A stretch of 64,000 bases of DNA from Allopusillimonas sp008369125 (GCF_008369125.1 NZ_VOAY01000002.1:744001-808000); one strand, 5' to 3'; shown: positions 34,140 to 41,673, numbered from the stretch's first letter. Translations and numbers: made by a program. The notes: generated from the sequence alone by a model not told the origin.

Positions 34140-35354
34140 ATGAACATTAACGCTATCAAGGAAGCACGAGCTTCCAAAGTCCACGAAATGCGTGGCCTGC
34201 TAAATACCGCTGAAACCGAGAAGCGCAGCTTGAACGACGGCGAGAAAACCGCCTTCGATAAACTGAAAGCTGAAATCACCGGTTTAGAGGCTGATGAGCA
34301 ACGCGCCTCCTTCATGGCCGAAGCCGAGCGCCAGCAGCATGGCGAGCCTGTAGGCGACAAATCACTGCAAAGCTTGGAAGCACGTATAAACGTCATGGAC
34401 GTGCTGCGCGCACAAATGGAAAACCGCAGCGTAGACGGCCCAGCGCGGGAGTACTCGCAGGAAGTGGAGCGACGCACCGGACGCAAGGCCGAAGGGTGTT
34501 TCGTGCCTATGGGTTTGCTGGAACAGCGCGTCAACACCACGACCACCGCCAGCGATATTGTTCCGACCATTCACCGGCCTGACCAATACATCGGCGCATT
34601 GCGTGAACAACTGGTGGCTCGTCAATTGGGCGTTCGTGTGTTGACCGGTTTGTCTGGCAATCTTTCTATCCCCAAATATGGAACTGGCCTTACAACTGGC
34701 TGGATTGCAGAAAACAGTCCCGTGCCTGATGGCAGTATGACCTTTGATTCCGTATCGTTGACCCCGAAACACGTCGGCGGAAAAACGGAAATGAGCCGTC
34801 AATTGATCCAGCAATCCAGCCCCGACATTGAACAATTGGTTCGTGATGATCTGGCCTTCCTGATTGCCAAGCAGATCGACCGCGCCATCATTGCAGGCAC
34901 CGGCACGGGCAACGAGCCGATGGGCGTCATTAACGTACCTGGCATTCAGACCGCAAGCCTGGCAGACCTGGATTGGGCTTCAGTCATGGCGATGGTGCAA
35001 AAGCTTGAGGATGAAGAAATTGCGGGCGGCACCTGGCTGACCACGGGCACTGTCAAAACCCTGCTGGGCACCACCCTAAAGGAAGCTGGTCTTGCTGGCT
35101 ACTTGCTGGAAGGTGGGCGCATGGCAGAACGCGCATTGCGCGTCACCCGACACATGACCGGCGGCAACGTCCTGCTCGGAGATTTTAGCCAAGTCCTGTT
35201 GGGCGTGTGGTCAGAATTCGATCTACTTGTGAACCCTTTTGCAGAACCAGCCTACAGCCGTGGGGGTGTCCAAGTACGCGCCATGGCAACGGTCGGTACG
35301 GCCATTCGCCACGAACAAGCTTTCGTGCTGGCTAACGATGTAGAAGTCGGCTAA
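34140..35354 (+). CDS. HK97-family major capsid protein
   Basis: A 404-residue capsid precursor. An N-terminal coiled-coil scaffold (delta) domain covers roughly residues 1-100 (KVHEMRGLLNTAETEKRS and following). The HK97 fold proper has QLGVRVLTGLSGNLSIPKYG, WIAENSPVPDGSMTFDSVSL, the P-loop-like AGTGTGNEPMGVIN and a typical C-terminus (ATVGTAIRHEQAFVLAND). A TTG start at 34125 is possible, but the ATG at 34140 is preferred. It is first in the head operon, before its protease and portal; in HK97 and most siphophages the order is portal, protease, capsid. Confidence 0.92.
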   Translation: MNINAIKEARASKVHEMRGLLNTAETEKRSLNDGEKTAFDKLKAEITGLEADEQRASFMAEAERQQHGEPVGDKSLQSLEARINVMDVLRAQMENRSVDGPAREYSQEVERRTGRKAEGCFVPMGLLEQRVNTTTTASDIVPTIHRPDQYIGALREQLVARQLGVRVLTGLSGNLSIPKYGTGLTTGWIAENSPVPDGSMTFDSVSLTPKHVGGKTEMSRQLIQQSSPDIEQLVRDDLAFLIAKQIDRAIIAGTGTGNEPMGVINVPGIQTASLADLDWASVMAMVQKLEDEEIAGGTWLTTGTVKTLLGTTLKEAGLAGYLLEGGRMAERALRVTRHMTGGNVLLGDFSQVLLGVWSEFDLLVNPFAEPAYSRGGVQVRAMATVGTAIRHEQAFVLANDVEVG

Positions 35355-35366
35355 GGAGCAAAGCGA

Positions 35367-35894
35367 ATGTTAGAACTTCGATCTGGCGGCACACTAGCCA
35401 CGAATGGCAAGACCCTATCCGGGTACGCGGCAGTATTTAACAGCGAAGCGCCTATAGGCGACTTTGCCGAGGTAATACGTGCGGGAGCCTTCACTAAATC
35501 GCTGCAATCGGGCTCTAACATTCGCGCCTTATATCACCACGACGCCTCCGCCTTGCTTGGCACCACCAAGGGAGGCACCTTAGAACTTCGTGAGGATGCC
35601 AAGGGGCTGGCCTTCAGCCTGAAGTTACCTGATACCAGTCATGGCCGGGATCTGGCCATTCTGGTTGACCGTGGCGACGTGGCCGGCTGCTCGTTTGGCT
35701 TCCGTGTACGTGATGGTGGCGACAAATGGGAACAACGCGGCACGACCCTCATTCGTGAATTGCTGGATCTGGACTTGCAGGAAATCACATTGACCAGTGA
35801 CCCGGCGTATGCCGATACGACAGTTGCACTACGCAGTAAACCGAGCGTCTACGAAACCCGTGGCCTTCGAGTGCTTTGGATGGACACCCTATGA
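35367..35894 (+). CDS. HK97-family prohead protease
   Basis: A 175-residue maturation serine protease (peptidase U35/S78). The N-terminus GGTLATNGKTLSGYAAVFNS, the catalytic His in IRALYHHDASALLGTT and the Ser in AGCSFGFRVR are in the expected order. It cuts the capsid's scaffold domain during head assembly. It starts 12 bases after the capsid stop, following AAGGAGCAAAGCGA, and its stop overlaps the portal ATG. All required residues appear intact, so the satellite can mature its own heads. Confidence 0.9.
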   Translation: MLELRSGGTLATNGKTLSGYAAVFNSEAPIGDFAEVIRAGAFTKSLQSGSNIRALYHHDASALLGTTKGGTLELREDAKGLAFSLKLPDTSHGRDLAILVDRGDVAGCSFGFRVRDGGDKWEQRGTTLIRELLDLDLQEITLTSDPAYADTTVALRSKPSVYETRGLRVLWMDTL

Positions 35895-37090
35895 TTAAAC
35901 GCCTGCTAACCCGCCTGGGCTACGAGAAACGCGCCAATGGTGATAACTATTGGGAGGGCTTTCAAGCTCTGCGTAGCGGGTCTGTGACCGCTGAGACGGC
36001 GCAGAGTGTGAGCGCGGTATATGCTGCCGTGAACCTCATTGCTGGCACAGTGGGCAGCCTGCCATTGCATTTGTACGAGCGTGACGACCAGCGTACCAAA
36101 GCCAAAAAGCACCCGCTGTACACCGTGCTTCACAGCATTGCGAACGAGCATCAAACGGCGCTCGAATTCCGCGAAATGATGACGGCCAGTGTCCTGCTGC
36201 GTGGCAATGCGTATGCTCGCGTCGTGCGCGGCTACGATGGCCAAGTGCGGGAACTGATCCCCATTCACCCTGACCGCATGAGCTTGTACCGCACGGCCAA
36301 CGGTGTGATCTACGAGCACACCGACCATGCTGGGAAAGTACAAAAGCTGCTGCAAGATGAAGTGTTTCACCTGAAGCACCGCGCTGATGGCGAAGCGCTG
36401 CTGGGTGTATCGCCAATACAAGCCAGCCGTGAAACCATCGAGCTGTCTATCAGTGAGCGCGATCATGGGGTTTCTACGTTCCGCAACGGAGCAAAATTGT
36501 CTGGTGTTTTGAAATTTCCCCAACACTTGAAGGCCGAGCAGAAAGCCAGCCTTAAAGCTTCGTGGGACTCTCAGCACTCAGGCAATCAGAACGCAGGCCG
36601 CACCGCAATTTTGGATCAGGGCGTTGATTTTCAAACCGTGTCAATGTCGATGGAAGATAGCGAATGGGTATCCGCTCGCAAATTTTCTGTTGAAGAAGTG
36701 GCCCGCATCTTTGGAATAAGTCCTGTGATGATTGGCGACTTGACCCATGGCAACTTTTCTAACTCAGTGGAAATGTCCCGCCAGTTCGTTACTTTCGGAT
36801 TGCGCCGCCATCTAGTTTCGTGGGAGCAGGCCGTTACCAAGCAACTGCTGACGCCAGCCGGTAGGCAGCGATTCAAGCCAGAGCATTCCGTTGAAGGTTT
36901 GTTGCGTGGCGACAGCACTACTCGGGCAGCATTCTACGCGAACGGTATTGCTTCGGGCTGGATGCTGCCGAGCGAAGCCAGACGGCTAGAGAACTTACCC
37001 AAAGTGGACGGCATAGATGAAATACACACCCAAGAAGGACAACGGCAGGACGCTACTTCTAGGCAGCGCGGCCTGGCACAGGTTACGTGA
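35891..37090 (+). CDS. HK97-family portal protein
   Basis: A 399-residue portal subunit forming the DNA-entry ring of the head. The start MIKRLLTRLGYEKRA is followed by SVSAVYAAVNLIAGTVGSLP, a hallmark of HK97-type portals, then LHLYERDD and VLLRGNAYARVVRG. The clip and wing parts run to a C-terminal stretch with LRGDSTTRAAFYANGIASGW. The ATG at 35891 forms an ATGA overlap with the protease stop; a TTG 15 bases earlier is less likely. The HNH gene starts inside the portal's 3' end. Confidence 0.9.
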   Translation: MIKRLLTRLGYEKRANGDNYWEGFQALRSGSVTAETAQSVSAVYAAVNLIAGTVGSLPLHLYERDDQRTKAKKHPLYTVLHSIANEHQTALEFREMMTASVLLRGNAYARVVRGYDGQVRELIPIHPDRMSLYRTANGVIYEHTDHAGKVQKLLQDEVFHLKHRADGEALLGVSPIQASRETIELSISERDHGVSTFRNGAKLSGVLKFPQHLKAEQKASLKASWDSQHSGNQNAGRTAILDQGVDFQTVSMSMEDSEWVSARKFSVEEVARIFGISPVMIGDLTHGNFSNSVEMSRQFVTFGLRRHLVSWEQAVTKQLLTPAGRQRFKPEHSVEGLLRGDSTTRAAFYANGIASGWMLPSEARRLENLPKVDGIDEIHTQEGQRQDATSRQRGLAQVT

Positions 37091-37328
37091 TGTGGTACTC
37101 AGTCGCGACCCTATGTGTGTTCACTGCCTGGCTCGTGGTATCCATACCCCAGCCCGTGATGTGGATCATATCGACAATGAGCCGAGCAACAATGATCTGG
37201 ACAACCTGCAAGGACTATGCGGGCCTTGCCATAGCAGGAAGACCGCCGCTGACATGGGCAAGCGCGTGGCTTACGGCTGCGATGTGCTGGGCAATCCGCT
37301 TGATCCTGATCACCACTGGAATAAATAA
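37017..37328 (+). CDS. HNH endonuclease
   Basis: A 103-residue HNH nuclease of the type that works beside terminases in HK97-like phages. CVHCLARGIHTPARDVDHI supplies the first zinc Cys pair and the catalytic His, NNDLDNLQGLCGPCH the Asn and second Cys pair, and SRKTAAD the end of the fold. It overlaps the portal gene by 74 bases in another frame. In HK97 the HNH protein is needed for specific cos cleavage by the terminase, so its retention suggests cos-type packaging of this satellite. Confidence 0.88.
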   Translation: MKYTPKKDNGRTLLLGSAAWHRLRDVVLSRDPMCVHCLARGIHTPARDVDHIDNEPSNNDLDNLQGLCGPCHSRKTAADMGKRVAYGCDVLGNPLDPDHHWNK

Positions 37329-37396
37329 AAATCGCCAGCAACCGGGGGCCAAGCACCGCGGGGGGAGCACTCTTTTAACGCTAAGGGAAAATAGCC

Positions 37397-37849
37397 ATGA
37401 CGCGCCGCACTCGTTCCGATAGCGCCAAGGCAGCCGTACAGGCCAGCCAGAACGCCGCACGGGGGCCACTGTCGCCACCAAGCCATGTAGCCCTACCCGC
37501 TGACGCGAAACCCTTCTGGGACGCTGTCATGCTGAATAGGCCGCGTGACCGTTGGAACGATGCCGACCTGGCAATGGCTGCTGTCATGGCGCGTGATCAG
37601 GCCGCTGTAGAAAGATTGCAGCGTGAGATTGCCATCGAGGGCGATGTACTGGACGGCAAGCTAAACCCCAAGCATAAATTAGTCGAGACGTTGGCGCGTC
37701 GTGTGGTGGCAATGGCGAGGGCGATTCACGTTCACGCCGAGGCGACAACCGGGCGCAGCCAGAATCAGGGCAAGGCGTTGGAGTTGGAGCGCCAAGCGAA
37801 TCAAGAAGAAGATGATGATCTGATCCCGACCTTACGGGCCGTGAAATGA
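37397..37849 (+). CDS. Terminase small subunit, P27 family
   Basis: A 150-residue DNA-recognition subunit of the packaging motor. A basic Ala-rich N-terminus is followed by the P27-family core (KPFWDAVMLNRPRDRWNDAD, LAMAAVMARDQAAVERLQRE, NPKHKLVETLARRVVAMAR) and an acidic tail. The ATG at 37397 has AAGGGA upstream. The last four bases overlap the TerL ATG. As the subunit that chooses DNA, it should recognise the satellite's own packaging site. In classic PICIs only a TerS is encoded, whereas here the whole motor is present. Confidence 0.85.
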   Translation: MTRRTRSDSAKAAVQASQNAARGPLSPPSHVALPADAKPFWDAVMLNRPRDRWNDADLAMAAVMARDQAAVERLQREIAIEGDVLDGKLNPKHKLVETLARRVVAMARAIHVHAEATTGRSQNQGKALELERQANQEEDDDLIPTLRAVK

Positions 37850-39348
37850 CCAGAGCCGAGCGCGTCATAGCCTTTCTGGAAAAGCACTGCGTTACCCCTG
37901 ACGGGGCGCACGTTGGCAAGCCGCTGGTGCTGGCCGACTTTCAAAAAGAGTTTATCCGCGCTGTCTACGATAACAAGCATGGCACCCGCCGCGCTTACCT
38001 TTCCATTGCTCGCAAGAATGGCAAGTCTGGTCTGATAGCTGGCCTGCTGCTGGCGCACCTGGTCGGGCCTGAAGCCATACTTAACAGTCAACTGGTATCA
38101 GGGGCCATGAGCCGCGATCAGGCCGCGCTCGTGTTTAACCTGGCCGCCAAGATGGTGCAACTTTCCCCACGGCTATCGAGCATTGTTCGGATCGTGCCAT
38201 CAAGCAAACGGCTGCTGGGCTTACCGCTCAATACCGAATACAGGGCGCTGGCGGCCGAGGGCAAGACCGCTCACGGGTTATCGCCGGTGCTGGCGATTCT
38301 TGATGAGGTGGGGCAGGTACGCGGGCCGCAGTCTGATTTTGTGGATGCCATCACGACCAGCCAGGGCGCACATGCTGAACCCATACTGATGGTGATATCA
38401 ACGCAGGCAGCCAGTGACGCCGACTTGCTTTCTATCTGGTTAGACGATGCCAAGACCAGCAACGATCCGCGCATTGTCAGCCATGTGTACGCCGCGCCAG
38501 CCGACTGCGACCTGATGGACGAGAAAGCCTGGACTGCTGCTAATCCAGCCTTAGATACATTCCGATCCCGCGATGATCTGGCCGAGCAGATGAAGCAGGC
38601 CCAGCGTATGCCGTCGATGGAGAACGCCGCTCGCAACCTGCTGCTAAACCAACGGGTATCAACTGAAAGCCCGTTCATATCGCCAGACGTGTGGAAGTCA
38701 TGTGGGGAGCGTTCCCAAGACTTCGGGAGCGTAGCCGTCTACGCTGGCCTCGACCTGTCTGCCCGTACCGACTTAACCGCGCTCGTGGTTATCGGCAAGA
38801 TAGACGGTGTGTGGCATGTGCAATCACACTTCTGGACGCCTGAGCAGGGCTTAGCCGACCGGGCGCATAAAGACCGCTCCGAGTATGACGTATGGGCCAG
38901 ACAAGGGCTGATCAACACGACGCCGGGGGCCACAGTCGATTACGAGGTGGTGGCGCAGGATATTGCGACGATCCTATGCGACCTGAATGTACAGGCCGTA
39001 GCGTATGACCGCTGGCGCATTGATCTGCTGAAAAGGGAATTCGAGCGTATAGGCGTGTCGTTATCGCTCGTGCCTCATGGCCAAGGCTACAAGGATATGT
39101 CGCCAGCGCTGGAAAGCCTGGAAGCCGAGCTACTAAATGGGCGTGTCGCCCACGGCATGAACCCGGTAATGACCATGTGCGCGGCCAACGCTGTGACGAC
39201 CAAAGACCCGGCAGGCAACCGCAAGTTGGACAAGATGCGAGCCACGGGCCGTATCGATGGCTTGCAAGCCCTGGCTATGGCGTTTGGGGCAGCTGGCAGC
39301 ACAGAGGTGGAGGCGAGCTTTGACGCGCTCGAATTTGATTTTGTTTGA
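37846..39348 (+). CDS. Terminase large subunit
   Basis: A 500-residue packaging ATPase and nuclease. The deviant Walker A is in YLSIARKNGKSGLIAGLLLA, Walker B is PVLAILDEVGQVRG, and the motif III/coupling region is ILMVISTQAAS. The C-terminal RNase H-like nuclease begins with VYAGLDLSARTDLTALVVIG and contains AYDRWRIDLLKREFE. Length is that of HK97-type TerL. The ATG overlaps the TerS stop. The end of the frame overlaps a small unknown frame at 39335. Confidence 0.92.
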   Translation: MTRAERVIAFLEKHCVTPDGAHVGKPLVLADFQKEFIRAVYDNKHGTRRAYLSIARKNGKSGLIAGLLLAHLVGPEAILNSQLVSGAMSRDQAALVFNLAAKMVQLSPRLSSIVRIVPSSKRLLGLPLNTEYRALAAEGKTAHGLSPVLAILDEVGQVRGPQSDFVDAITTSQGAHAEPILMVISTQAASDADLLSIWLDDAKTSNDPRIVSHVYAAPADCDLMDEKAWTAANPALDTFRSRDDLAEQMKQAQRMPSMENAARNLLLNQRVSTESPFISPDVWKSCGERSQDFGSVAVYAGLDLSARTDLTALVVIGKIDGVWHVQSHFWTPEQGLADRAHKDRSEYDVWARQGLINTTPGATVDYEVVAQDIATILCDLNVQAVAYDRWRIDLLKREFERIGVSLSLVPHGQGYKDMSPALESLEAELLNGRVAHGMNPVMTMCAANAVTTKDPAGNRKLDKMRATGRIDGLQALAMAFGAAGSTEVEASFDALEFDFV

Positions 39349-39529
39349 TCCCTTGCTACCGGGGCCGGAAATGCCGGACGGGGTAGACGCGGATTACTGG
39401 GCGAGTGCCGCGATTCAGGAAAACCCCCAGAGGCGGCGCAGTGTTTTTCATCTCCTGATCGTGGAATTGAACCTTGCGCTGGTGGCCGTCATTTACTTTA
39501 AGGGCATGATATGCAAGCAGGAAAGCTGA
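39335..39529 (+). CDS. Possible small protein with one hydrophobic helix
   Basis: A plus-strand frame between TerL and the adaptor gene encodes up to 64 residues from a TTG at 39335 (or 62 from the TTG at 39341). It has an acidic N-terminal part (PGPEMPDGVDADYWASAA) and a hydrophobic helix (FHLLIVELNLALVAVIYF). It overlaps both neighbours by 14-19 bases, typical of a packed phage operon. No family is recognised, and the start lacks strong support. Confidence 0.35.
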   Translation: MILFDPLLPGPEMPDGVDADYWASAAIQENPQRRRSVFHLLIVELNLALVAVIYFKGMICKQES

Positions 39530-39828
39530 AACATCGAATTGAGATTCAAAAGCAAGAGCGTACACCCGATGGCGGGGGTGGCTGGGCGCTGGCCTGGGTG
39601 CCCGTGGCGACCGTCTGGGCGCACGTCGAAGGGCTATCAGGCCGAGAATACTTACAGGCGATGGCCGTGGCGTCTACCGTGACCAGCCGCGTGTTTATTC
39701 GCTACCGCACTGATATTAAGCCAGCCTACCGGATCGTTCACGGTGCCGACGAGCTAAACATCCGGGCGGTACTGGCGACCAATGACAAAACTTACTTAAC
39801 GCTTATGTGCGATACGGGGCCAACATGA
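39511..39828 (+). CDS. Phage head closure / head-tail adaptor protein
   Basis: A 105-residue protein of the SPP1 gp16 / HK97 gp7-type stopper family. MQAGKLKHRIEIQKQE is the classic start and GRE(Y)LQAMAVAS with VTSRVFIRYRTDIKPAYRIV the classic middle. It closes the packaged head and offers the docking site for the tail. Its presence means the satellite heads can accept a tail, yet no tail gene follows. It overlaps the frame before it and shares ATGA with the next gene. Confidence 0.88.
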   Translation: MQAGKLKHRIEIQKQERTPDGGGGWALAWVPVATVWAHVEGLSGREYLQAMAVASTVTSRVFIRYRTDIKPAYRIVHGADELNIRAVLATNDKTYLTLMCDTGPT

Positions 39829-40100
39829 TCACCTTAGACCAAGCAAAGATGCATCTTCGCGTCATTCACGACGATGAAGATACTGCGATATCCGCCATGA
39901 TTGCAGCCGCGACGATGGCAGCCGCAGATTACCTGAACCTGGACGAAATGCCAGACCCTATGCCAGCGCCAGTCCAAGCGGCCATACTCTTGCAAGTGGC
40001 TGACCTATACGAGAACCGAGAGCGCCAGGCAGACAAACCATTTCACGGCAACCCGACTTACTTTCTGCTGCTGAACCCGTACAAGGTGATGGAAGTTTAA
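39825..40100 (+). CDS. Phage head-tail connector protein
   Basis: A 91-residue helical connector (HK97 gp6 / SPP1 gp15 family): MITLDQAKMHLRVIHDDEDT, then ISAMIAAATMAAADYLN and PVQAAILLQVADLYENRE, the standard signature. It binds the portal beneath the head. The ATG at 39825 overlaps the adaptor stop. It is the last protein gene of the element. In a normal phage the tail terminator and major tail protein would follow, and here the coding sequence ends instead. Confidence 0.88.
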   Translation: MITLDQAKMHLRVIHDDEDTAISAMIAAATMAAADYLNLDEMPDPMPAPVQAAILLQVADLYENRERQADKPFHGNPTYFLLLNPYKVMEV

Positions 40101-40240
40101 CTTCCCCCATTGGGGGGTGTCATACTCAAATTGAGGAAGTATTCCACCGCATGTGGAACACCTAATAGCCTACTACCGGAATCCCGGTAGTAATAGCCTC
40201 AGCGCTCGCGTGGGAGTTACTACGAAAGTTTCGTAGTATT
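40101..40240. other. Array of hairpins after the last connector gene
   Basis: Within 140 bases lie CCCCC-ATT-GGGGG (40104-40116), CTCAA-A-TTGAG (40125-40135), TTCCAC-N5-GTGGAA (40142-40158), ACTACCGG-AATC-CCGGTAGT (40172-40191) and TACTACGAAA-G-TTTCGTAGTA (40218-40238). The nine-base direct repeat TAATAGCCT (40163-40171 and 40191-40199) brackets the fourth. The first could end transcription, but none has a T run. A packaging (cos) site, a structured RNA or stacked terminators are all possible. Confidence 0.6.
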
Positions 40241-40283
40241 ACGAGTAGATCGTAAAAGGTGATGGCGGTTTGACGCGCTCGTT

Positions 40284-40302
40284 TTGAGTACCTTTTGAGT
40301 AC
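40284..40302 (+). promoter_or_regulatory. Paired TTGAGTAC repeats, probable integrase arm-type sites (right)
   Basis: TTGAGTAC at 40284-40291 and 40295-40302 repeats the pair found inside attL at 29683-29701, with the same 11-bp offset and orientation. It lies 61 bases inside attR. The match at the two ends of the element identifies them as likely arm sites for the integrase. Confidence 0.65.
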
Positions 40303-40362
40303 TAGCCGTCTAATCGAAAAGTATCAAAAAGCCCTAACGCATTGATTTTATTTATGTTTTAA

Positions 40363-40411
40363 TGGTGGGCGGTACAAGGTTCGAACTTGTGACCCCTGCC
40401 GTGTGAAGGCA
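40363..40411. repeat. attR, 49-bp repeat within tRNA-Val
   Basis: Identical to 29539-29587. At this end the core is continuous with the 5' part of tRNA-Val (40412-40437), so the gene stays whole after integration. The element is therefore inserted at the 3' end of the tRNA, with the integrase gene at the far end. Confidence 0.9.
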
Positions 40412-40437
40412 GTGCTCTACCACTGAGCTAACCGCCC
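40363..40437 (-). tRNA. tRNA-Val (anticodon CAC)
   Basis: A 75-nucleotide minus-strand tRNA with encoded CCA. The acceptor stem GGGCGGT pairs with ACCGCCC, the anticodon stem CTGCC with GGCAG, the anticodon loop is TTCACAC (anticodon CAC, reading GUG), and the T-arm is ACAAG-TTCGAAC-CTTGT. It is the attachment site of the satellite. The gene remains intact because the element supplies an identical 3' part. Confidence 0.95.
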
Positions 40438-40494
40438 CATAAGACGTCGTATTGGCAACATTGCGCTGCACAAACGAGCTTTGGGAAGACCAGA

Positions 40495-40500
40495 ATTGTA
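40495..40500 (-). promoter_or_regulatory. Probable -10 element of the tRNA-Val promoter
   Basis: On the minus strand TGTACAAT gives an extended -10 (TG-TACAAT) about 58 bases before the tRNA 5' end. An obvious -35 at 17-bp spacing is not seen, which an extended -10 can tolerate. Confidence 0.35.
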
Positions 40501-40589
40501 CACCAGTTTTAAATGGTATCTGATTGAACACAGGCTGCCCGTAACCGACCGTCGCAGCAGCATGGCTCACGCGGTATCGTTGCCTGCGT

Positions 40590-41342
40590 TCAGCCCCCTG
40601 CCACCTCTGTAGACGCCGCTACAGCCACCTGAGCCTCGGCATCCACCACCCGCCACACACACGGCTTGCCTGCCGTTTCGTCGAGCGCTTCAAGGTAGCT
40701 AACATGTGCCTGCAGCTCATCAGCACTGGCGGTAATCACCTTCAGCACAGAAACATCAACAGCCTCAACATGCACGCCACCTGCACGACCGCCCTCTTCT
40801 TCGTTAAAGTCCATGATCAGCGCGTCTTGACCGCGGGTCATGGCCAACCATACATCGGCCAACAGCTCAGAGTCTAGCAGTGCCCCGTGCAACGTTCTAT
40901 GCGCATTAGAAATGCCATAACGCTCGCACAATGCGTCAAGATTATTACGTTTACCCGGATGTATTTCGCGCGCGTACAACAGCGAGTCGGTAACCTTGCC
41001 GCAAAGCTCGTCAAAACGCGGCAGACCAATACGCGTCAGCTCCGCATTCAGAAACTTGCAGTCAAACGCCGCGTTATGGATGATGACTTCAGCGTCTTTG
41101 ACGTAGTCAACCAGCTGCTGCGCCGTTTCTTCGAAACGCGGGTGCCCTGACAGAAACTCAGTGGTCAGGCCGTGCACGGCCAGAGCCTCTGGATCACTGT
41201 CACGATCGGGGTTGAAATACAGATGCAGGTGCCGGCCCGTAAGTGCACGATTTTCAAGCTCTACGCAGGCCAGTTCGACTATTCGATGGCCTTGCACCGG
41301 GTCGAGGCCGGTGGTTTCGGTATCAAGCACTATCTGACGCAT
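40590..41342 (-). CDS. DNA polymerase III epsilon subunit (3'-5' proofreading exonuclease)
   Basis: A 250-residue proofreading subunit of the replicative polymerase. Exo I is VLDTETTGLDP, Exo II is IIHNAAFDCKFLNAEL, and Exo III is HGALLDSELLADVW, so all DEDDh catalytic residues are present. The C-terminal alpha-binding tail is Glu/Ala/Val-rich. In related genomes dnaQ sits directly beside rnhA. Here a two-gene RND cassette and a 330-base spacer separate them. It is transcribed toward the tRNA-Val gene. Confidence 0.93.
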   Translation of the reverse strand: MRQIVLDTETTGLDPVQGHRIVELACVELENRALTGRHLHLYFNPDRDSDPEALAVHGLTTEFLSGHPRFEETAQQLVDYVKDAEVIIHNAAFDCKFLNAELTRIGLPRFDELCGKVTDSLLYAREIHPGKRNNLDALCERYGISNAHRTLHGALLDSELLADVWLAMTRGQDALIMDFNEEEGGRAGGVHVEAVDVSVLKVITASADELQAHVSYLEALDETAGKPCVWRVVDAEAQVAVAASTEVAGG

Positions 41343-41673
41343 ATCTGCAAATCACTAAAAAAAAACAAAGCCATAGCCACGATGGGCGACGGCAAATAAA
41401 AGCAATGGGGGGGCGAAGCAACCATGTTAACGCATGCGTCTCCATGGGCACACCAACCTCTTCGGTAACATTGTTTCTCGGTCGAGGAAAAAAACCAAAC
41501 AAGAACGGCCAAGTCGGGCTGCCCACACTCAGGCTCAACATCTACTTGCCGCAGGTCGATACACGCCCCCATCTACGGGAGATTAATGTGTACCGAAAAC
41601 CATTTGCGTTTACCTGCAAGCATCTGCAGACTTCAACACGCACTCAGAAGCGCATCGAGGCTGACCATCAGGC
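41343..41673. other. Spacer between dnaQ and the second RND pump gene
   Basis: No convincing gene. A plus-strand frame runs 41243-41677 but lies mostly antisense to the dnaQ start and across the spacer, with an unnatural composition. The spacer has an A8 run near 41356, close to the dnaQ start, and should contain the dnaQ promoter. I see no clear terminator for the pump gene. Confidence 0.4.

Larger units (their letters stand above)
29539..40411 (+). mobile_element. Integrated capsid-forming phage satellite (cf-PICI-like), 10.8 kb, in tRNA-Val
   Basis: The element is bounded by identical 49-bp copies of the 3' part of tRNA-Val. Its genes, all on the plus strand, are integrase, AlpA-like regulator, CHC2 zinc-finger primase-type protein, DUF3987/YfjI protein, an unknown Cys-rich protein, HK97-type capsid, protease, portal, HNH, TerS, TerL, a small unknown, head-closure adaptor and head-tail connector. 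Tail, lysis, late activator and CI-like genes are absent. Size and content match the described capsid-forming PICIs, satellites that build their own heads and package their own DNA but borrow tails from a helper phage. A severely deleted prophage is the alternative, but every head gene is intact and the ends are clean. Confidence 0.8.

Noticed and set aside
35906..36577. Open frame of 223 codons on the minus strand inside the satellite
   Set aside because: It is antisense to the portal gene. All real satellite genes are on the plus strand and it has no ribosome binding site.
36778..37016. Separate small gene at the portal 3' end
   Set aside because: The portal frame runs through with normal C-terminal motifs; only the HNH gene genuinely overlaps it.
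29539..40411. Complete prophage
   Set aside because: No tail, baseplate, lysis or CI/Cro-type genes exist between the attachment repeats, and 10.8 kb is too small for an HK97-type phage.
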